Source of the DNA: Planctomycetes bacterium UBA1146
GTDB taxonomy: Bacteria; Planctomycetota; UBA8108; UBA1146
Length of the DNA: 64,000 bases
Reading direction: 5' to 3'
Assembly: GCA_002311345.1 (NCBI GenBank)
Contig: DCAA01000023.1
Coordinates: 67,415-131,414 of the forward strand
Each line of letters opens with the position of its first letter. The stretch's first letter is position 1. The notes beneath the pieces were generated by a model, which had not been told where the DNA came from, ran no database searches, and saw only the letters and a program-made list of their open reading frames with translations. Below are positions 25,687-34,538 of this stretch, one piece after another. Position numbers and translations under genes: made by a program.

Positions 25687-27342
25687 ATGAGGAACGAATC
25701 AGATCGCGTTCAGAAGTTGCTGGTTCGAATACGAACCAGGCGACGTCTGCGGGCGGTGATGCATCATTCCGGAACGGCCGTAGCGGCGGCGATCTTCTCG
25801 GTGGCCCTGTTCAACTTGCTCGAGAGAATCATCTCCATCTCGGTTTCCGATCAGGTTTTCTATGGAGTCCCGGTAGCCCTCTTGCTGGCGGGGGGAGTGC
25901 TCGCTTTCCTGTCAGTTCGATCAGTTCCCCTGGTCGAGGCTGTCGAGGCGGAGAGACAGGGGGCGATCCCCCAGACCATCTCCACCTCTCTACTTGCTCG
26001 TGATTCGGGGTTCTCCCCCGAGGCTGCTGACAAGATCATCGGCGATGCCCAGGTACTGGCGGCGAATGTCGATCCGCGACGGGCGGTTCTGATCGGGAAA
26101 CCGGGACACGGGAGGCGTGTACTCTATTCGCTGGCGGCGCTGATCCTTTCTCTCGTGATACCTGCAGTGGATCTGCTCGGCATCGAGGAGGAGGCCACGA
26201 AAAAGCAGCGAGAGTCGCACCGGATTGCCCGCAAGGAGTCCTCGCTCCAGCGCAGACTGCGTGAGGTTTCTCGACTCGCCGAGCGCCATCAGGTCGATGC
26301 TGAAACTCGCAAGTTACTGACTCGACTCGCTCAGAAACCTGAAGTACAGCCAACAAGTGAACTGTCGAATGAGCGACCCGAGCCGACAAAAAGCGCTCAG
26401 GATCGTGCCAGAAAAGCACGGCGTGTCGTTGCCAGTCGTCTGGAGAGAGATGCTCTCGCTTCGGCGCGCAATACCGCCGAGCGAGTGCGCCGCAGTGCAG
26501 AACAGTCCGGTGAGCCGAAATCAAAGGAGGGGCGCGAGTTGCAGCGGGCGATGCGCAAGGGAGATCTCGGGCGCGCAGCGATGGAACTGCAGAAACTGGC
26601 CCAGGCAGCCGGCCAGGATGGTGAGGCGGGCAAGCAAGCAAGAGAGGATCTGGCCCGTATCGCCAGTTCGATGGGGCTACCCGATGACCTCGCGAGCAAA
26701 CTCGCCCAGGCTTCCGGTGCTGGCGAATCAGGCGAACAGATCGATCCCAAGGATCTGCAGAATCTCACCCGGCAACTGGAGCAACTCGCACGATTGTTGC
26801 GCGAGAGTGATCTTCTCGACCACGCCCTCGACCAGATCAAGTTCACCGAGGCCGAGCTCAGTTCTTTACCTTCCGAATGGCCCGACGGACCTCCTCCACA
26901 GATTTGTCCCGATTGCCTTGCCGGGACGTGACAGTTAACGGGAGGAGGAACCTGACAGGGTTCCTCCAGTGAACGAAGTTTCGTTCACATGCTGAAGCAG
27001 GGCTCTCAACCGAATCCGGGAACGGGTGGTGCGATCACGCCCGGAGGAGGTGTGGCGTTACAACTCGGTGGCGGAGGAGGCCAGGTCCCGGATGCCAGGG
27101 ATGGCGAGACCGGTACCCGACCGGAACAAGTGGGCGGTGGGGGACACCGAGGAGTTACCGTGGCCACCTTGCTGGTCGAAGGGGAAGCCCCCAGCGGAGA
27201 AGCAAGGACAGAATTGCGCCAAGCGGTCGAAGCGAGCGCTCGTCAGGCCGAGGCCGAACTCCAGAATCAGCGAGTGCCTCTGTCTCTTCGACAGGTGGCC
27301 AGAGATTACTTCGACCGTCTGCAAGGTCGAACGGACGACTGA
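25687..27342 (+). CDS. membrane protein with two in-frame UGA codons (probable double selenoprotein)
   Basis: 551 residues if both UGAs (26929-26931, codon 415; 26953-26955, codon 423) are read. ATG 25687 has GAGG upstream. Three hydrophobic segments (about 25-50, 60-80, 138-158) are followed by a long charged coiled-coil region. CPDC at 407-410 is followed by the UGAs, giving CPDC-LAGT-U-QLTGGGT-U. A Gly/Pro-rich linker then leads to a C-terminal domain (VEGEAPSGEARTELRQAVE…SLRQVARDYFDRL) of a type I recognise as the C-terminus of planctomycete proteins in such operons. The two open halves share one frame with no TAA or TAG between them. The second half has no ribosome site of its own. Each UGA is followed by a SECIS-like hairpin. 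Next genes: NHL lipoprotein and VWA protein. Function unknown; the Cys/Sec cluster suggests redox or metal chemistry. The alternative is two separate genes or a decayed gene. Confidence 0.72.
26944..26967 (+). promoter_or_regulatory. SECIS-like hairpin 1 (for UGA at 26929), containing the second UGA in its loop
   Basis: Perfect 9-bp stem GGAGGAACC (26944-26952) with GGTTCCTCC (26959-26967). The loop TGACAG (26953-26958) starts 21 bases after the first UGA and has G second. The loop includes the second in-frame UGA codon. No T-run follows, which argues against a terminator. Confidence 0.65.
26969..26988 (+). promoter_or_regulatory. SECIS-like hairpin 2 (for UGA at 26953)
   Basis: Perfect 8-bp stem GTGAACGA (26969-26976) with TCGTTCAC (26981-26988). 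The loop AGTT (26977-26980) starts 21 bases after the second UGA, the same spacing as hairpin 1, with G second. It ends directly before an in-frame ATG (26989) that has no ribosome site. Confidence 0.65.
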
Positions 27343-27390
27343 GCGGCGACGTCTCCGTTTTTCTACCTGCAGCGAATCGGGAGGGTGCGC

Positions 27391-28308
27391 ATGCGCATGG
27401 GGGCCGGGTGCCTAGTCGTCTTACTCTTGACCTCCTGCTCATCTTCTTCGGTGGATCCTCTTTCCTTCATCGATTTCATCGGAGGACCTGGTCGCGGCGT
27501 CGGCCGTTTCTTCCAGCCCCGTGCCATCACGGCCCTTCCTGGGGGAGATTGCATCGTGATCGATCGCAGTGGTCGTGTGCAACATTTCGATCAGGAGGGG
27601 CAACTCGAAGATGTATGGATGCTTCCGGAGTGGTCCGCTGGTCAGCCCGTCGATCTCTGTCATACCGACCAGGATACGTTGCTGGTGGCCGACACCCACT
27701 ACATGAGAGTCATCGAGTTCGATCTTGACGGCAATGAGATCCGTCGCTTCGGTGAGGACGTGGGGCTGGAACTGGTTCGCGGCATCGATGTGGCACCGGA
27801 CGGTTCCATCCTGGTTGCCTCTTACGGCATTCAGGATCGCATCTTCCGGTTTGATCGTGAAGGAAGTCTGATGTCGATCTGGGGTGAGCGCGGCGACGGG
27901 CACGATCAGTTCCTCCGACCCGAGGGGATTGCAGTGGCTCACGATGGTTCCGTGCTCGTCGTGGACTGTGGGCATCACCGGGTTCTGCGCTTCACTCTCG
28001 ACGGAGACTACATCCAGACCATCGGTGGATCCGGTCGGGCTCCGGGTCAGTTTGATGACCCCTTCGACATCGACATCGTGGCCGATGGTAGTTTCGTGGT
28101 GGTCGATAAAGCCGGGTGCCGTATTCAGAGGTTTTCCAGCGATGGAACCCTGATGGCTGTCCAGGGGGGTATCGGCAGCAGTCCTGGCAGGCTCAGCGAG
28201 CCGCGCGGGATAGCGGTTGGTGAACGAGATGGTCACATCAGGGTTCTGGTGGCCGATACCGGAAATCACCGGGTGGTGGTGACACAGTTACCGGGAGGTC
28301 CATTTTGA
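27391..28308 (+). CDS. NHL-repeat lipoprotein
   Basis: 305 residues from ATG 27391 with GGGAGG six bases upstream. A lipoprotein signal peptide (CLVVLLLTSC, lipid-modified Cys in LTSC) predicts membrane anchoring outside the cytoplasm. The rest is a beta-propeller of about six NHL repeats with the pattern FxxPxGIAVxxDGSxLVxDxxxHRVxxF (for instance PEGIAVAHDGSVLVVDCGHH). Such propellers bind proteins or ligands and are rarely catalytic. It lies between the double-UGA membrane protein and the VWA protein and shares TGATG with the latter, so the three are probably one functional unit. Confidence 0.88.
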   Translation: MRMGAGCLVVLLLTSCSSSSVDPLSFIDFIGGPGRGVGRFFQPRAITALPGGDCIVIDRSGRVQHFDQEGQLEDVWMLPEWSAGQPVDLCHTDQDTLLVADTHYMRVIEFDLDGNEIRRFGEDVGLELVRGIDVAPDGSILVASYGIQDRIFRFDREGSLMSIWGERGDGHDQFLRPEGIAVAHDGSVLVVDCGHHRVLRFTLDGDYIQTIGGSGRAPGQFDDPFDIDIVADGSFVVVDKAGCRIQRFSSDGTLMAVQGGIGSSPGRLSEPRGIAVGERDGHIRVLVADTGNHRVVVTQLPGGPF

Positions 28309-31103
28309 TGTCCTCCATCGGTTTTGATGTTCCCGCCTGGCTTCTGGTCCTGATCCCCGCACTCGGCTGTGTGATTTATTTCACTGCCAGGAGTCGAGCT
28401 GGTCTGCCGGTGGCTGTTCAGCGGCTGGCGCTATTGCTCAGGGGCATGGCGATCATTGCCATCATTTTGGGCCTGGCTCGAATGGTTCACCTCTCCGGGG
28501 GAGAGGGACTGAGCATCCTGGTGCTGAGAGACCTGTCGGCTTCGGTTCCTCGACTCGTCAGCGATGAAATCGTATCCGAGACTTCGAAGCGTCTCGGGTC
28601 TCTCGAGTTTCCGGACCAGGTCGGCTTTGTCTCTTTTGGCAAGGATCAGCAACTGGAACAGCCGATGGGTCTGAGGCTTGGGCCGGGAGTTTCTTCCCAG
28701 GTCGACAGGAACGGGTCTGACATCGCGGCTGCATTGAGGTACTCGGCGAGCACTCTCGAGGGCAGCGCACCGGGTGGTGCGCGCCGCATCGTACTCATCA
28801 GTGATGGGAACTCGACCGAGGGAGATCCTGTACAGGAGGCGAAAAACCTCGCCACAGCGGGAATCGTGGTCGATGTTCTTCCGGTGCACTACGAGCACCA
28901 GCATGAAGTGATCGTGGAAAATGTAGAAGTTCCGGAGACGGTCCGTCCCGGGCAGACCTTCTCGGTGGACTCGGTGATCTGGTCGAGCGGGGATGCCTCA
29001 GCGACGGTGGTCCTCTCCGAGCAAGATCGCATCATCGAACGGCGTCCGGTCCAGCTCTCTGAAGGTCGAAATCGTATCACTTTCGGGCTCGGCGCCACTT
29101 CTTCACCTCTGAGAAGACTGCGTGTCACTGTTTATCCCAACGATGGCACAGATTCGCTCGAGCAGAACAACTCGGGACTGGCTCTGGTGCGGACGATACA
29201 GCCCCCGCGGGTGCTGATCGTTTCCGAAGATCCGGACGATACTCTCGCCAGGATTCTCGCCGAGGGCAGCATCCTGGCCGATGTGGTTTCTCCCCAGCAC
29301 GTATCAGCGATTGCGGAGGATTACCTGGGAATAGAGGCGGTGATCCTCGACGACGTGTCCGCCTTCGACCTCGATCCGACACGGATCGAACTGGTGGAGA
29401 AACTGGTTCATTCCACAGGTATGGGTTTGTTGATGGTAGGAGGCCCCTCTTCTTTCGGAGCCGGAGGATGGCGTGGCACGAAAGTAGAGGAAGCACTGCC
29501 GGTGAAGATGGACATCCGGCAACGCAAGAAACTTCCCAATGGTGCGCTCGCCGTGATCCTCCACACCTGTGAGTTCGCTCAGGGAAATCTATGGGCCCGT
29601 CGCATCGCTGTTGCTTCGCTGGATGCCTTGACGGCGCAGGATTATTTCGGTGTGCTTCTCTACGACAGCGGAGTTGATCGCTGGGGGATTCCGATGCAAC
29701 TGGTTGCCGATCAGGAATCGATCCGGTCTCAGATCAATTCGCTATCTCCTGCGGATATGACCAGATTTTCTCCGACGATGCAGATGGCCCTCCAGACGCT
29801 TCTTCCCGTCGATGCTCACTCCAAGCATGTCGTGGTCATCTCGGACGGAGATCCTCCTCCTCCCACCCAGAGCCTTATCGATGCTTATGTCGAGTCGGGG
29901 ATCCGGATCTCGACCATCTGTATACAGCCGCATCCGGGACCAACAGGCCCCGCCACCATGAAGAAGATCGCCCAGGATACGGCGGGGAGATACTACTTCG
30001 TCGATGATCCCGCGATGCTGCCGCAGATCTTCTTTCGCGAGGCGTTGACGGTGCGCCGGAATCTGATCACCGAAGAGACTTTTACGCCCAGTATCGTGGA
30101 AATTGCCGATCCGATCCGGGGACTCGCCTCAGCAGGATTTCCACCTCTCCACGGTGTCGTATTGACGACCGTGAAACCTCTCTCTCGATTGGTTCTGGTC
30201 AACGACGAACAGGATCCCGTCCTCGCACTGGGCAGGCATGGATTGGGCAAAACCGCCGCCTTTACTTCCGATGTACGATCGCGCTGGAGTGCAGACTGGC
30301 TCTCCTGGAGTGGCAACTCGACCTTCTGGAGTCAGTTGATTCGATCCATTTCTCGCGAACTGGATTCGGGTGTTCTGGAAGTCTCTCATCAGGTGGAGGG
30401 GGATGTGGGAACCATCGTCATCGATGCCATCGACCCGGAAGGCCGTTTCATCGATGGTCTCGATGTGAAAGCTGTCCTGGTCGGCCCGGATCTCTCCGAA
30501 GAATCCGTGGTCGTGAACCAGGTGGCACCTGGCCGTTACGTTGGCAAGTTTGCGGCTGTCCAGGAAGGGTCTTATTTGCTACGGATCGATCATGATGATG
30601 GTCAGGGAAACAGAGGAGGGCAGACGAAGGCAATTTCGGTCGGATATCCGGCGGAGTATCGCACATTGAGAAGTAACGATGACTTGCTGCGGCGGATTGC
30701 CGAGGCTTCCGGTGGGCGGATTCTGTCTGGAAGCGATGATCTACTCGACCGCTCCTTGCCGAAAAAAAGAGATCGGAAACCGCTCTGGTCAATCCTTGCC
30801 ATCATCGGCCTTGGCCTGTTCTTTCTCGACATCGTGATCCGACGGGTCCAGTTCAAGATTCCGCGCAGAGGTCTTCGACGAGAGGTGACCGTCCCCCTCG
30901 ACGAGAGCGTCGAGGGGCGCAAAGAACGGTCACGGAGGCCGATCATCGGACGCGCACGGAGGGTCGTCTCTGGCGCCAAAAAAACGGGGTCCCGGCCGGA
31001 GAAAGATGATCCGGATGGCGCTTCCGAGGAGCCGGTGGGGCGTTCTGAGGAATTGCAGAAATTGATCGAGGCCCGCAAGAGAAGGCGAAATCGAGGCAGA
31101 TGA
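28308..31103 (+). CDS. large VWA/GATase1-like membrane protein
   Basis: 931 residues from ATG 28308 (GGGAGGT upstream, TGATG overlap). Two N-terminal membrane helices precede a VWA domain with the metal-binding DLSAS at 75-79. Beta-sandwich segments follow. Next is a GATase1-like domain (LLMVGGPSSFGAGGW) without an evident catalytic Cys, then a second VWA-like domain (VILHTCEFAQGN) with no MIDAS motif. One C-terminal helix (about 825-845) leads to a very basic cytoplasmic tail. This architecture is familiar from planctomycete BatA-like operons. The extracytoplasmic domains suggest assembly or adhesion at the cell surface. Confidence 0.85.
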   Translation: MSSIGFDVPAWLLVLIPALGCVIYFTARSRAGLPVAVQRLALLLRGMAIIAIILGLARMVHLSGGEGLSILVLRDLSASVPRLVSDEIVSETSKRLGSLEFPDQVGFVSFGKDQQLEQPMGLRLGPGVSSQVDRNGSDIAAALRYSASTLEGSAPGGARRIVLISDGNSTEGDPVQEAKNLATAGIVVDVLPVHYEHQHEVIVENVEVPETVRPGQTFSVDSVIWSSGDASATVVLSEQDRIIERRPVQLSEGRNRITFGLGATSSPLRRLRVTVYPNDGTDSLEQNNSGLALVRTIQPPRVLIVSEDPDDTLARILAEGSILADVVSPQHVSAIAEDYLGIEAVILDDVSAFDLDPTRIELVEKLVHSTGMGLLMVGGPSSFGAGGWRGTKVEEALPVKMDIRQRKKLPNGALAVILHTCEFAQGNLWARRIAVASLDALTAQDYFGVLLYDSGVDRWGIPMQLVADQESIRSQINSLSPADMTRFSPTMQMALQTLLPVDAHSKHVVVISDGDPPPPTQSLIDAYVESGIRISTICIQPHPGPTGPATMKKIAQDTAGRYYFVDDPAMLPQIFFREALTVRRNLITEETFTPSIVEIADPIRGLASAGFPPLHGVVLTTVKPLSRLVLVNDEQDPVLALGRHGLGKTAAFTSDVRSRWSADWLSWSGNSTFWSQLIRSISRELDSGVLEVSHQVEGDVGTIVIDAIDPEGRFIDGLDVKAVLVGPDLSEESVVVNQVAPGRYVGKFAAVQEGSYLLRIDHDDGQGNRGGQTKAISVGYPAEYRTLRSNDDLLRRIAEASGGRILSGSDDLLDRSLPKKRDRKPLWSILAIIGLGLFFLDIVIRRVQFKIPRRGLRREVTVPLDESVEGRKERSRRPIIGRARRVVSGAKKTGSRPEKDDPDGASEEPVGRSEELQKLIEARKRRRNRGR

Positions 31104-31219
31104 TTGCTCAGATCCCTTGCCGGGGTCCCACCGTTCTCGAAGGTCCGGTTGACGATCGACTCCCTTGGCCGCAGCATCCGTGGATATCCCCGGGAATTGA
31201 ACACGGGGAGGGAGGCCTT

Positions 31220-32062
31220 TTGTCCTCGCGAGCATCCTCATCATCCGTTCCCACCGATGAACGGACCCTCTCCACGGCACCGCTTACGGTCGTGGCGGCG
31301 GCCCTGAACGAGCGGGAGAACATCGAACCATGGCTGGAGAATCTCTCCTGGGTCGATCGAATCGTGGTCGTCGATCACGGCAGCATCGATGGTTCTCGTG
31401 AGATCCTCGAATCACACCCGTCGGTGCAGGTGATCGATGCCCCCGCCGGAGAGGGGTTGGTCGAAGATATCCGCAGGATGGGGCTGGAGGAGATCACGGA
31501 TGGATGGATTCTCGTGCTCGATCTGGATGAGCGTGTGACCGATGAACTCCGTGACGAGGTCGAGGAACTGCTGGAAAGGCGGCCTTCTGAAAGTGGTTTT
31601 TCCATCCCGTTTCGCCATTACCTGCTAGGTCGATGGTTGAAACATGGTGGCTGGGCGGACCACCATCTGCGCCTATTCAAGGCAGGCCTGGGAGATTACC
31701 AGCCGGGATTGATCCACTCCGATGCGATCGTGGAAGGAACCGTGGGCCAGTTGAAGGGCAAGATTCTACACTTCGCGCATCCGACGATTCACGATTTCGT
31801 GACCAGGATGAACCGTTACACGACTCAGAGTGCTCCGGCTCTGGCACGTGGTGAAGTGGGGGGATTGAGAAAGCGTCGCATCTTGCCACACTCCCGGCTT
31901 TCGTGGTTGAGGGCAAGTGCTTCCGTCTTCTGGTGCAGGTACTTCAAGGATCGTGGCTTCAAGGATGGGATGCCTGGATTCATCACAGCAGTATTGCTCG
32001 CCGCATATATCTTCATCGAGCAGTCGAAGGCGTGGGAATACCAACTGGAGTTGCATCGATGA
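31220..32062 (+). CDS. family 2 glycosyltransferase, WaaE/KdtX-like
   Basis: 280 residues from TTG 31220 with GGGAGGGAGG four bases upstream. An alternative ATG at 31100 overlaps the VWA stop but would add 40 residues unlike the family. GT-A domain: LTVVAAALNERENI, VDHGSIDGS and DLDERVT as DxD-like metal site, then FRHYLLGRWLKHGGW, which is typical of LPS-core beta-glucosyltransferase-like proteins. Probably adds a sugar to a lipid-linked glycan at the inner face of the membrane. Followed by an ABC exporter with ATGA overlap, consistent with glycolipid synthesis and export. Confidence 0.82.
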   Translation: MSSRASSSSVPTDERTLSTAPLTVVAAALNERENIEPWLENLSWVDRIVVVDHGSIDGSREILESHPSVQVIDAPAGEGLVEDIRRMGLEEITDGWILVLDLDERVTDELRDEVEELLERRPSESGFSIPFRHYLLGRWLKHGGWADHHLRLFKAGLGDYQPGLIHSDAIVEGTVGQLKGKILHFAHPTIHDFVTRMNRYTTQSAPALARGEVGGLRKRRILPHSRLSWLRASASVFWCRYFKDRGFKDGMPGFITAVLLAAYIFIEQSKAWEYQLELHR

Positions 32063-34293
32063 ATGACCACGACCAGCAAAGAAAAAATTCAGGGATCATG
32101 CGGTTGTTGAGGTACGCGCTTCCATACCGCGGTCTGATTGTGGCGATCATCGCGCTGATGGTGTTCTATTCCGCGGCAAACAGTTTACGCCTTGCTGCCG
32201 TTGGTCTCGTCATCGATGGAGTTGTATCGCCTTCAGAGGATGGACAGCGTGGACGCACGATCACGATATTCGAGGACTACGTGCTTCCGTGGTTGCCCGG
32301 GAACCTCGAACTTTCCCACCAGAGTGAGGAAGTGTTCCAGATCCAGCGAGCGCAACTGGTAGGGGATATCGGCACTCTATCCGGCTCGACAGTCAGGTCC
32401 CTCGAGCATGGAGTTGTCGTCGATGCAAACCTGATCAGCGGTGGTTCCCTCCAGTCGCTGGCCGGTTCGAGGATCGAGATCAAGGGAGGTGTCATCGGTG
32501 AGTTCCGTAGGCTCACGGATGAGGAACTTGAGCGGTTCGGGCTCGATTTCCGATCGCCGGAAGAGGTCTCAACGACGGCGGTGCTCTCCATCGGTGAGAT
32601 CACGGGTCCGGCTACCTTGCATATCTACAATGGCGAACCCGGTTCAGGTGCCATGAAGTTACTCTGGTTTGCTGCCGGATTCATCGCCGTACTGTCTCTG
32701 GTCGTTGCACTTTGTAGTTTCTACCGATTGGTCTTCGGTCAGAGGGTTCGGATCCAGGTCATCATCGATATTAGAAATGCACTCTTTTGTCATCTGTCGA
32801 GGCAGTCTCTCGATTACTTCGAATCTCGTCGTCACGGTGATGTGATCTCGAGATCTGTCGGAGACGTGGCCAGTGTTTCGGCGTCGGTCCAACTTCTCTT
32901 CGGTGAGTTCCTGCAGAGTCCTCTGACAATTCTCTTCTCACTGGCAGTGGCATTCATCGCTTCTTGGCAGATGACTCTGGTCATGATTCCCCTGATGTTA
33001 TTGCTGGCATTGCCGGTCTTCAGGCAGGCGAGGCGCGTCAGGACTCGTTTCAGGGGAGCACTCTCCCATGCCGGCGAGACCACCGAAGGACTTTCCCAGT
33101 TGTTGTCGGGGATCCGGGTGGTGAAGAGTTTCGGCCTGGAGAGCCAGCATCAGGCCCAGTTCGAGCGAACCTCCGATGCTCTGCAGCATGCCCTCGTGAG
33201 AACCGAGATCGCCAGGGCCAAGGGTAGGAGTCTTGTCGAGGGCCTCTACAACTTGCTTTCAGCTGTTGCCATTGCGGTCGGTGGCTGGGCCGTCATCAAC
33301 GGTTGGTTACAGATTTCCTTTGGTGATTTCGCGGTCTTCCTGGTCGCGATGCTTTCCTGTTACACCCCTGTCAAGAACCTTGCCAGGATGGCGACGACGA
33401 TCGGGGAATCGCTGGGCGCAACGGATCGCATCTTCGAAGTTCTGGACACTCCGTTGACGGTTGTAGATCGTCCTCATGCGAGAGCAACGCAGCCTTTTTG
33501 TGATCAGATCCAGTTCCAGAATATCTGGTACCGATACGGGGAACAGGATCAGTACGCACTCGAAGGGATAGATTTCTCGGTGCACAAAGGGGAAAGGGTG
33601 GCCCTGGTTGGTCCTTCAGGAGCAGGAAAGTCGACCATCTTCGATGTGCTTGCCCGCTTCAGGGAACCGACGAAAGGTCGGGTGCTCTTCGACGGGGTTG
33701 ACTATCTCGAGTTGACACATTCGTCATTGCTGGAGCAAATTGCCATCGTTGGGCAAGATTCCTTCCTGTTTCATTCTTCGGTCAAGCAGAATATCCGAGG
33801 AGGTCGAACGGGTGCATCCGATGCCGACATCGAGAACGCAGCCAGGGCTGCTTCGGTTCACGAAGAAATCCTCGCTCTCCCCGATGGATACGACACGATC
33901 ATCGGAGAGAGGGGAGACCGGCTATCGGGCGGGCAACGTCAACGCATCACCATCGCCAGGGCGATCCTCAAGGATGCTCCGTTGCTGTTACTGGACGAGG
34001 CGACCGCATCACTCGATTCCGAAAGTGAACAGAGGGTTCAACGAGCTCTCGAGGAGTTGATGCGAGAACGAACGGTCCTGGTGGTGGCTCATCGGCTATC
34101 GACGGTGAGGGATGCAGATCGGGTTCTGGTGCTCGAGAAAGGGCAAATCGTTGAACAGGGGACCGATGATTCTCTTCGTGCCTCAGGGGGTCTCTACGCG
34201 CGCATGAGCGCCCTCCAGCAAGTGGGATTGGCTGAGGAAAGCCAATCAGGGCGGCCGGATTCAGCCACCACCCTCGGTCCATCAGAAAAGTAA
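32059..34293 (+). CDS. ABC exporter (fused TMD-NBD), MsbA-like, with large periplasmic loop
   Basis: 744 residues from ATG 32059, ATGA overlap, GGAG upstream. Membrane domain with about six helices, then a complete ATPase: Walker A GPSGAGKST (518-525), LSGGQ near 622, Walker B LLLLDEA shortly after and the switch His in VVAHRLSTV. About 140 residues (57-198) lie between helices 1 and 2, where MsbA has only a short loop. This insert is Gly/Val/Ser-rich with a repetitive beta look (GTLSGSTVRSLEHGVVVD). Likely substrate is a lipid-linked glycan or lipid A type molecule, given the glycosyltransferase upstream. Ends at a strong terminator. Confidence 0.88.
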   Translation: MNDHDQQRKNSGIMRLLRYALPYRGLIVAIIALMVFYSAANSLRLAAVGLVIDGVVSPSEDGQRGRTITIFEDYVLPWLPGNLELSHQSEEVFQIQRAQLVGDIGTLSGSTVRSLEHGVVVDANLISGGSLQSLAGSRIEIKGGVIGEFRRLTDEELERFGLDFRSPEEVSTTAVLSIGEITGPATLHIYNGEPGSGAMKLLWFAAGFIAVLSLVVALCSFYRLVFGQRVRIQVIIDIRNALFCHLSRQSLDYFESRRHGDVISRSVGDVASVSASVQLLFGEFLQSPLTILFSLAVAFIASWQMTLVMIPLMLLLALPVFRQARRVRTRFRGALSHAGETTEGLSQLLSGIRVVKSFGLESQHQAQFERTSDALQHALVRTEIARAKGRSLVEGLYNLLSAVAIAVGGWAVINGWLQISFGDFAVFLVAMLSCYTPVKNLARMATTIGESLGATDRIFEVLDTPLTVVDRPHARATQPFCDQIQFQNIWYRYGEQDQYALEGIDFSVHKGERVALVGPSGAGKSTIFDVLARFREPTKGRVLFDGVDYLELTHSSLLEQIAIVGQDSFLFHSSVKQNIRGGRTGASDADIENAARAASVHEEILALPDGYDTIIGERGDRLSGGQRQRITIARAILKDAPLLLLDEATASLDSESEQRVQRALEELMRERTVLVVAHRLSTVRDADRVLVLEKGQIVEQGTDDSLRASGGLYARMSALQQVGLAEESQSGRPDSATTLGPSEK

Positions 34294-34489
34294 GTTCGGT
34301 GATCAAATTTTGTCAAGTATCGATCCGGCAACCATTGCCGGGCCAAATTTCCACATTTAGCCGCATTTTTGAGCCCTTCTGAGGCCATTCAGCCAATTAC
34401 CTGGAGGATTTGGCCCAGAGATTGCTTATTAACAAACAGCGAAGGGAGTTCAATTCCCTGCTCAATGATCAGACTCTTCCTCGCTGTAT

Positions 34490-34538
34490 GGGAGTGTGGT
34501 CGCCGAAATCCCCTTTCGGCGGGCACCTCCCTTTTTTT
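34490..34538 (+). terminator. strong Rho-independent terminator after the ABC exporter
   Basis: Core stem CGCCGAAA/TTTCGGCG with loop TCCCC, extended by GTG/CAC and GGGAG/CTCCC (34490-34531), followed by seven T (34532-34538). It ends the plus-strand operon 200 bases after the exporter stop and abuts the stop codon of the convergent gene at 34538. A second small hairpin (CCGGCAA-CCA-TTGCCGG, 34325-34341) lies just after the exporter stop but has no T-run. Confidence 0.85.

Noticed and set aside
26944..26988. Tandem hairpins as Rho-independent terminators
   Set aside because: No T-run follows either stem on the plus strand, and the downstream coding part continues in the same frame.
24969..27342. 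Genetic code with UGA as a sense codon (Trp or Gly)
   Set aside because: Many confident genes in the window end at TGA at the expected family length (asnS, ald, moaC, folD, DAHP synthase), often overlapping the next start. UGA is therefore a normal stop.
26989..27342. Separate gene starting at ATG 26989
   Set aside because: No ribosome site (the ATG abuts a hairpin), same frame as the upstream gene, no TAA or TAG between, and the product looks like a C-terminal domain only. Independent translation is not excluded.
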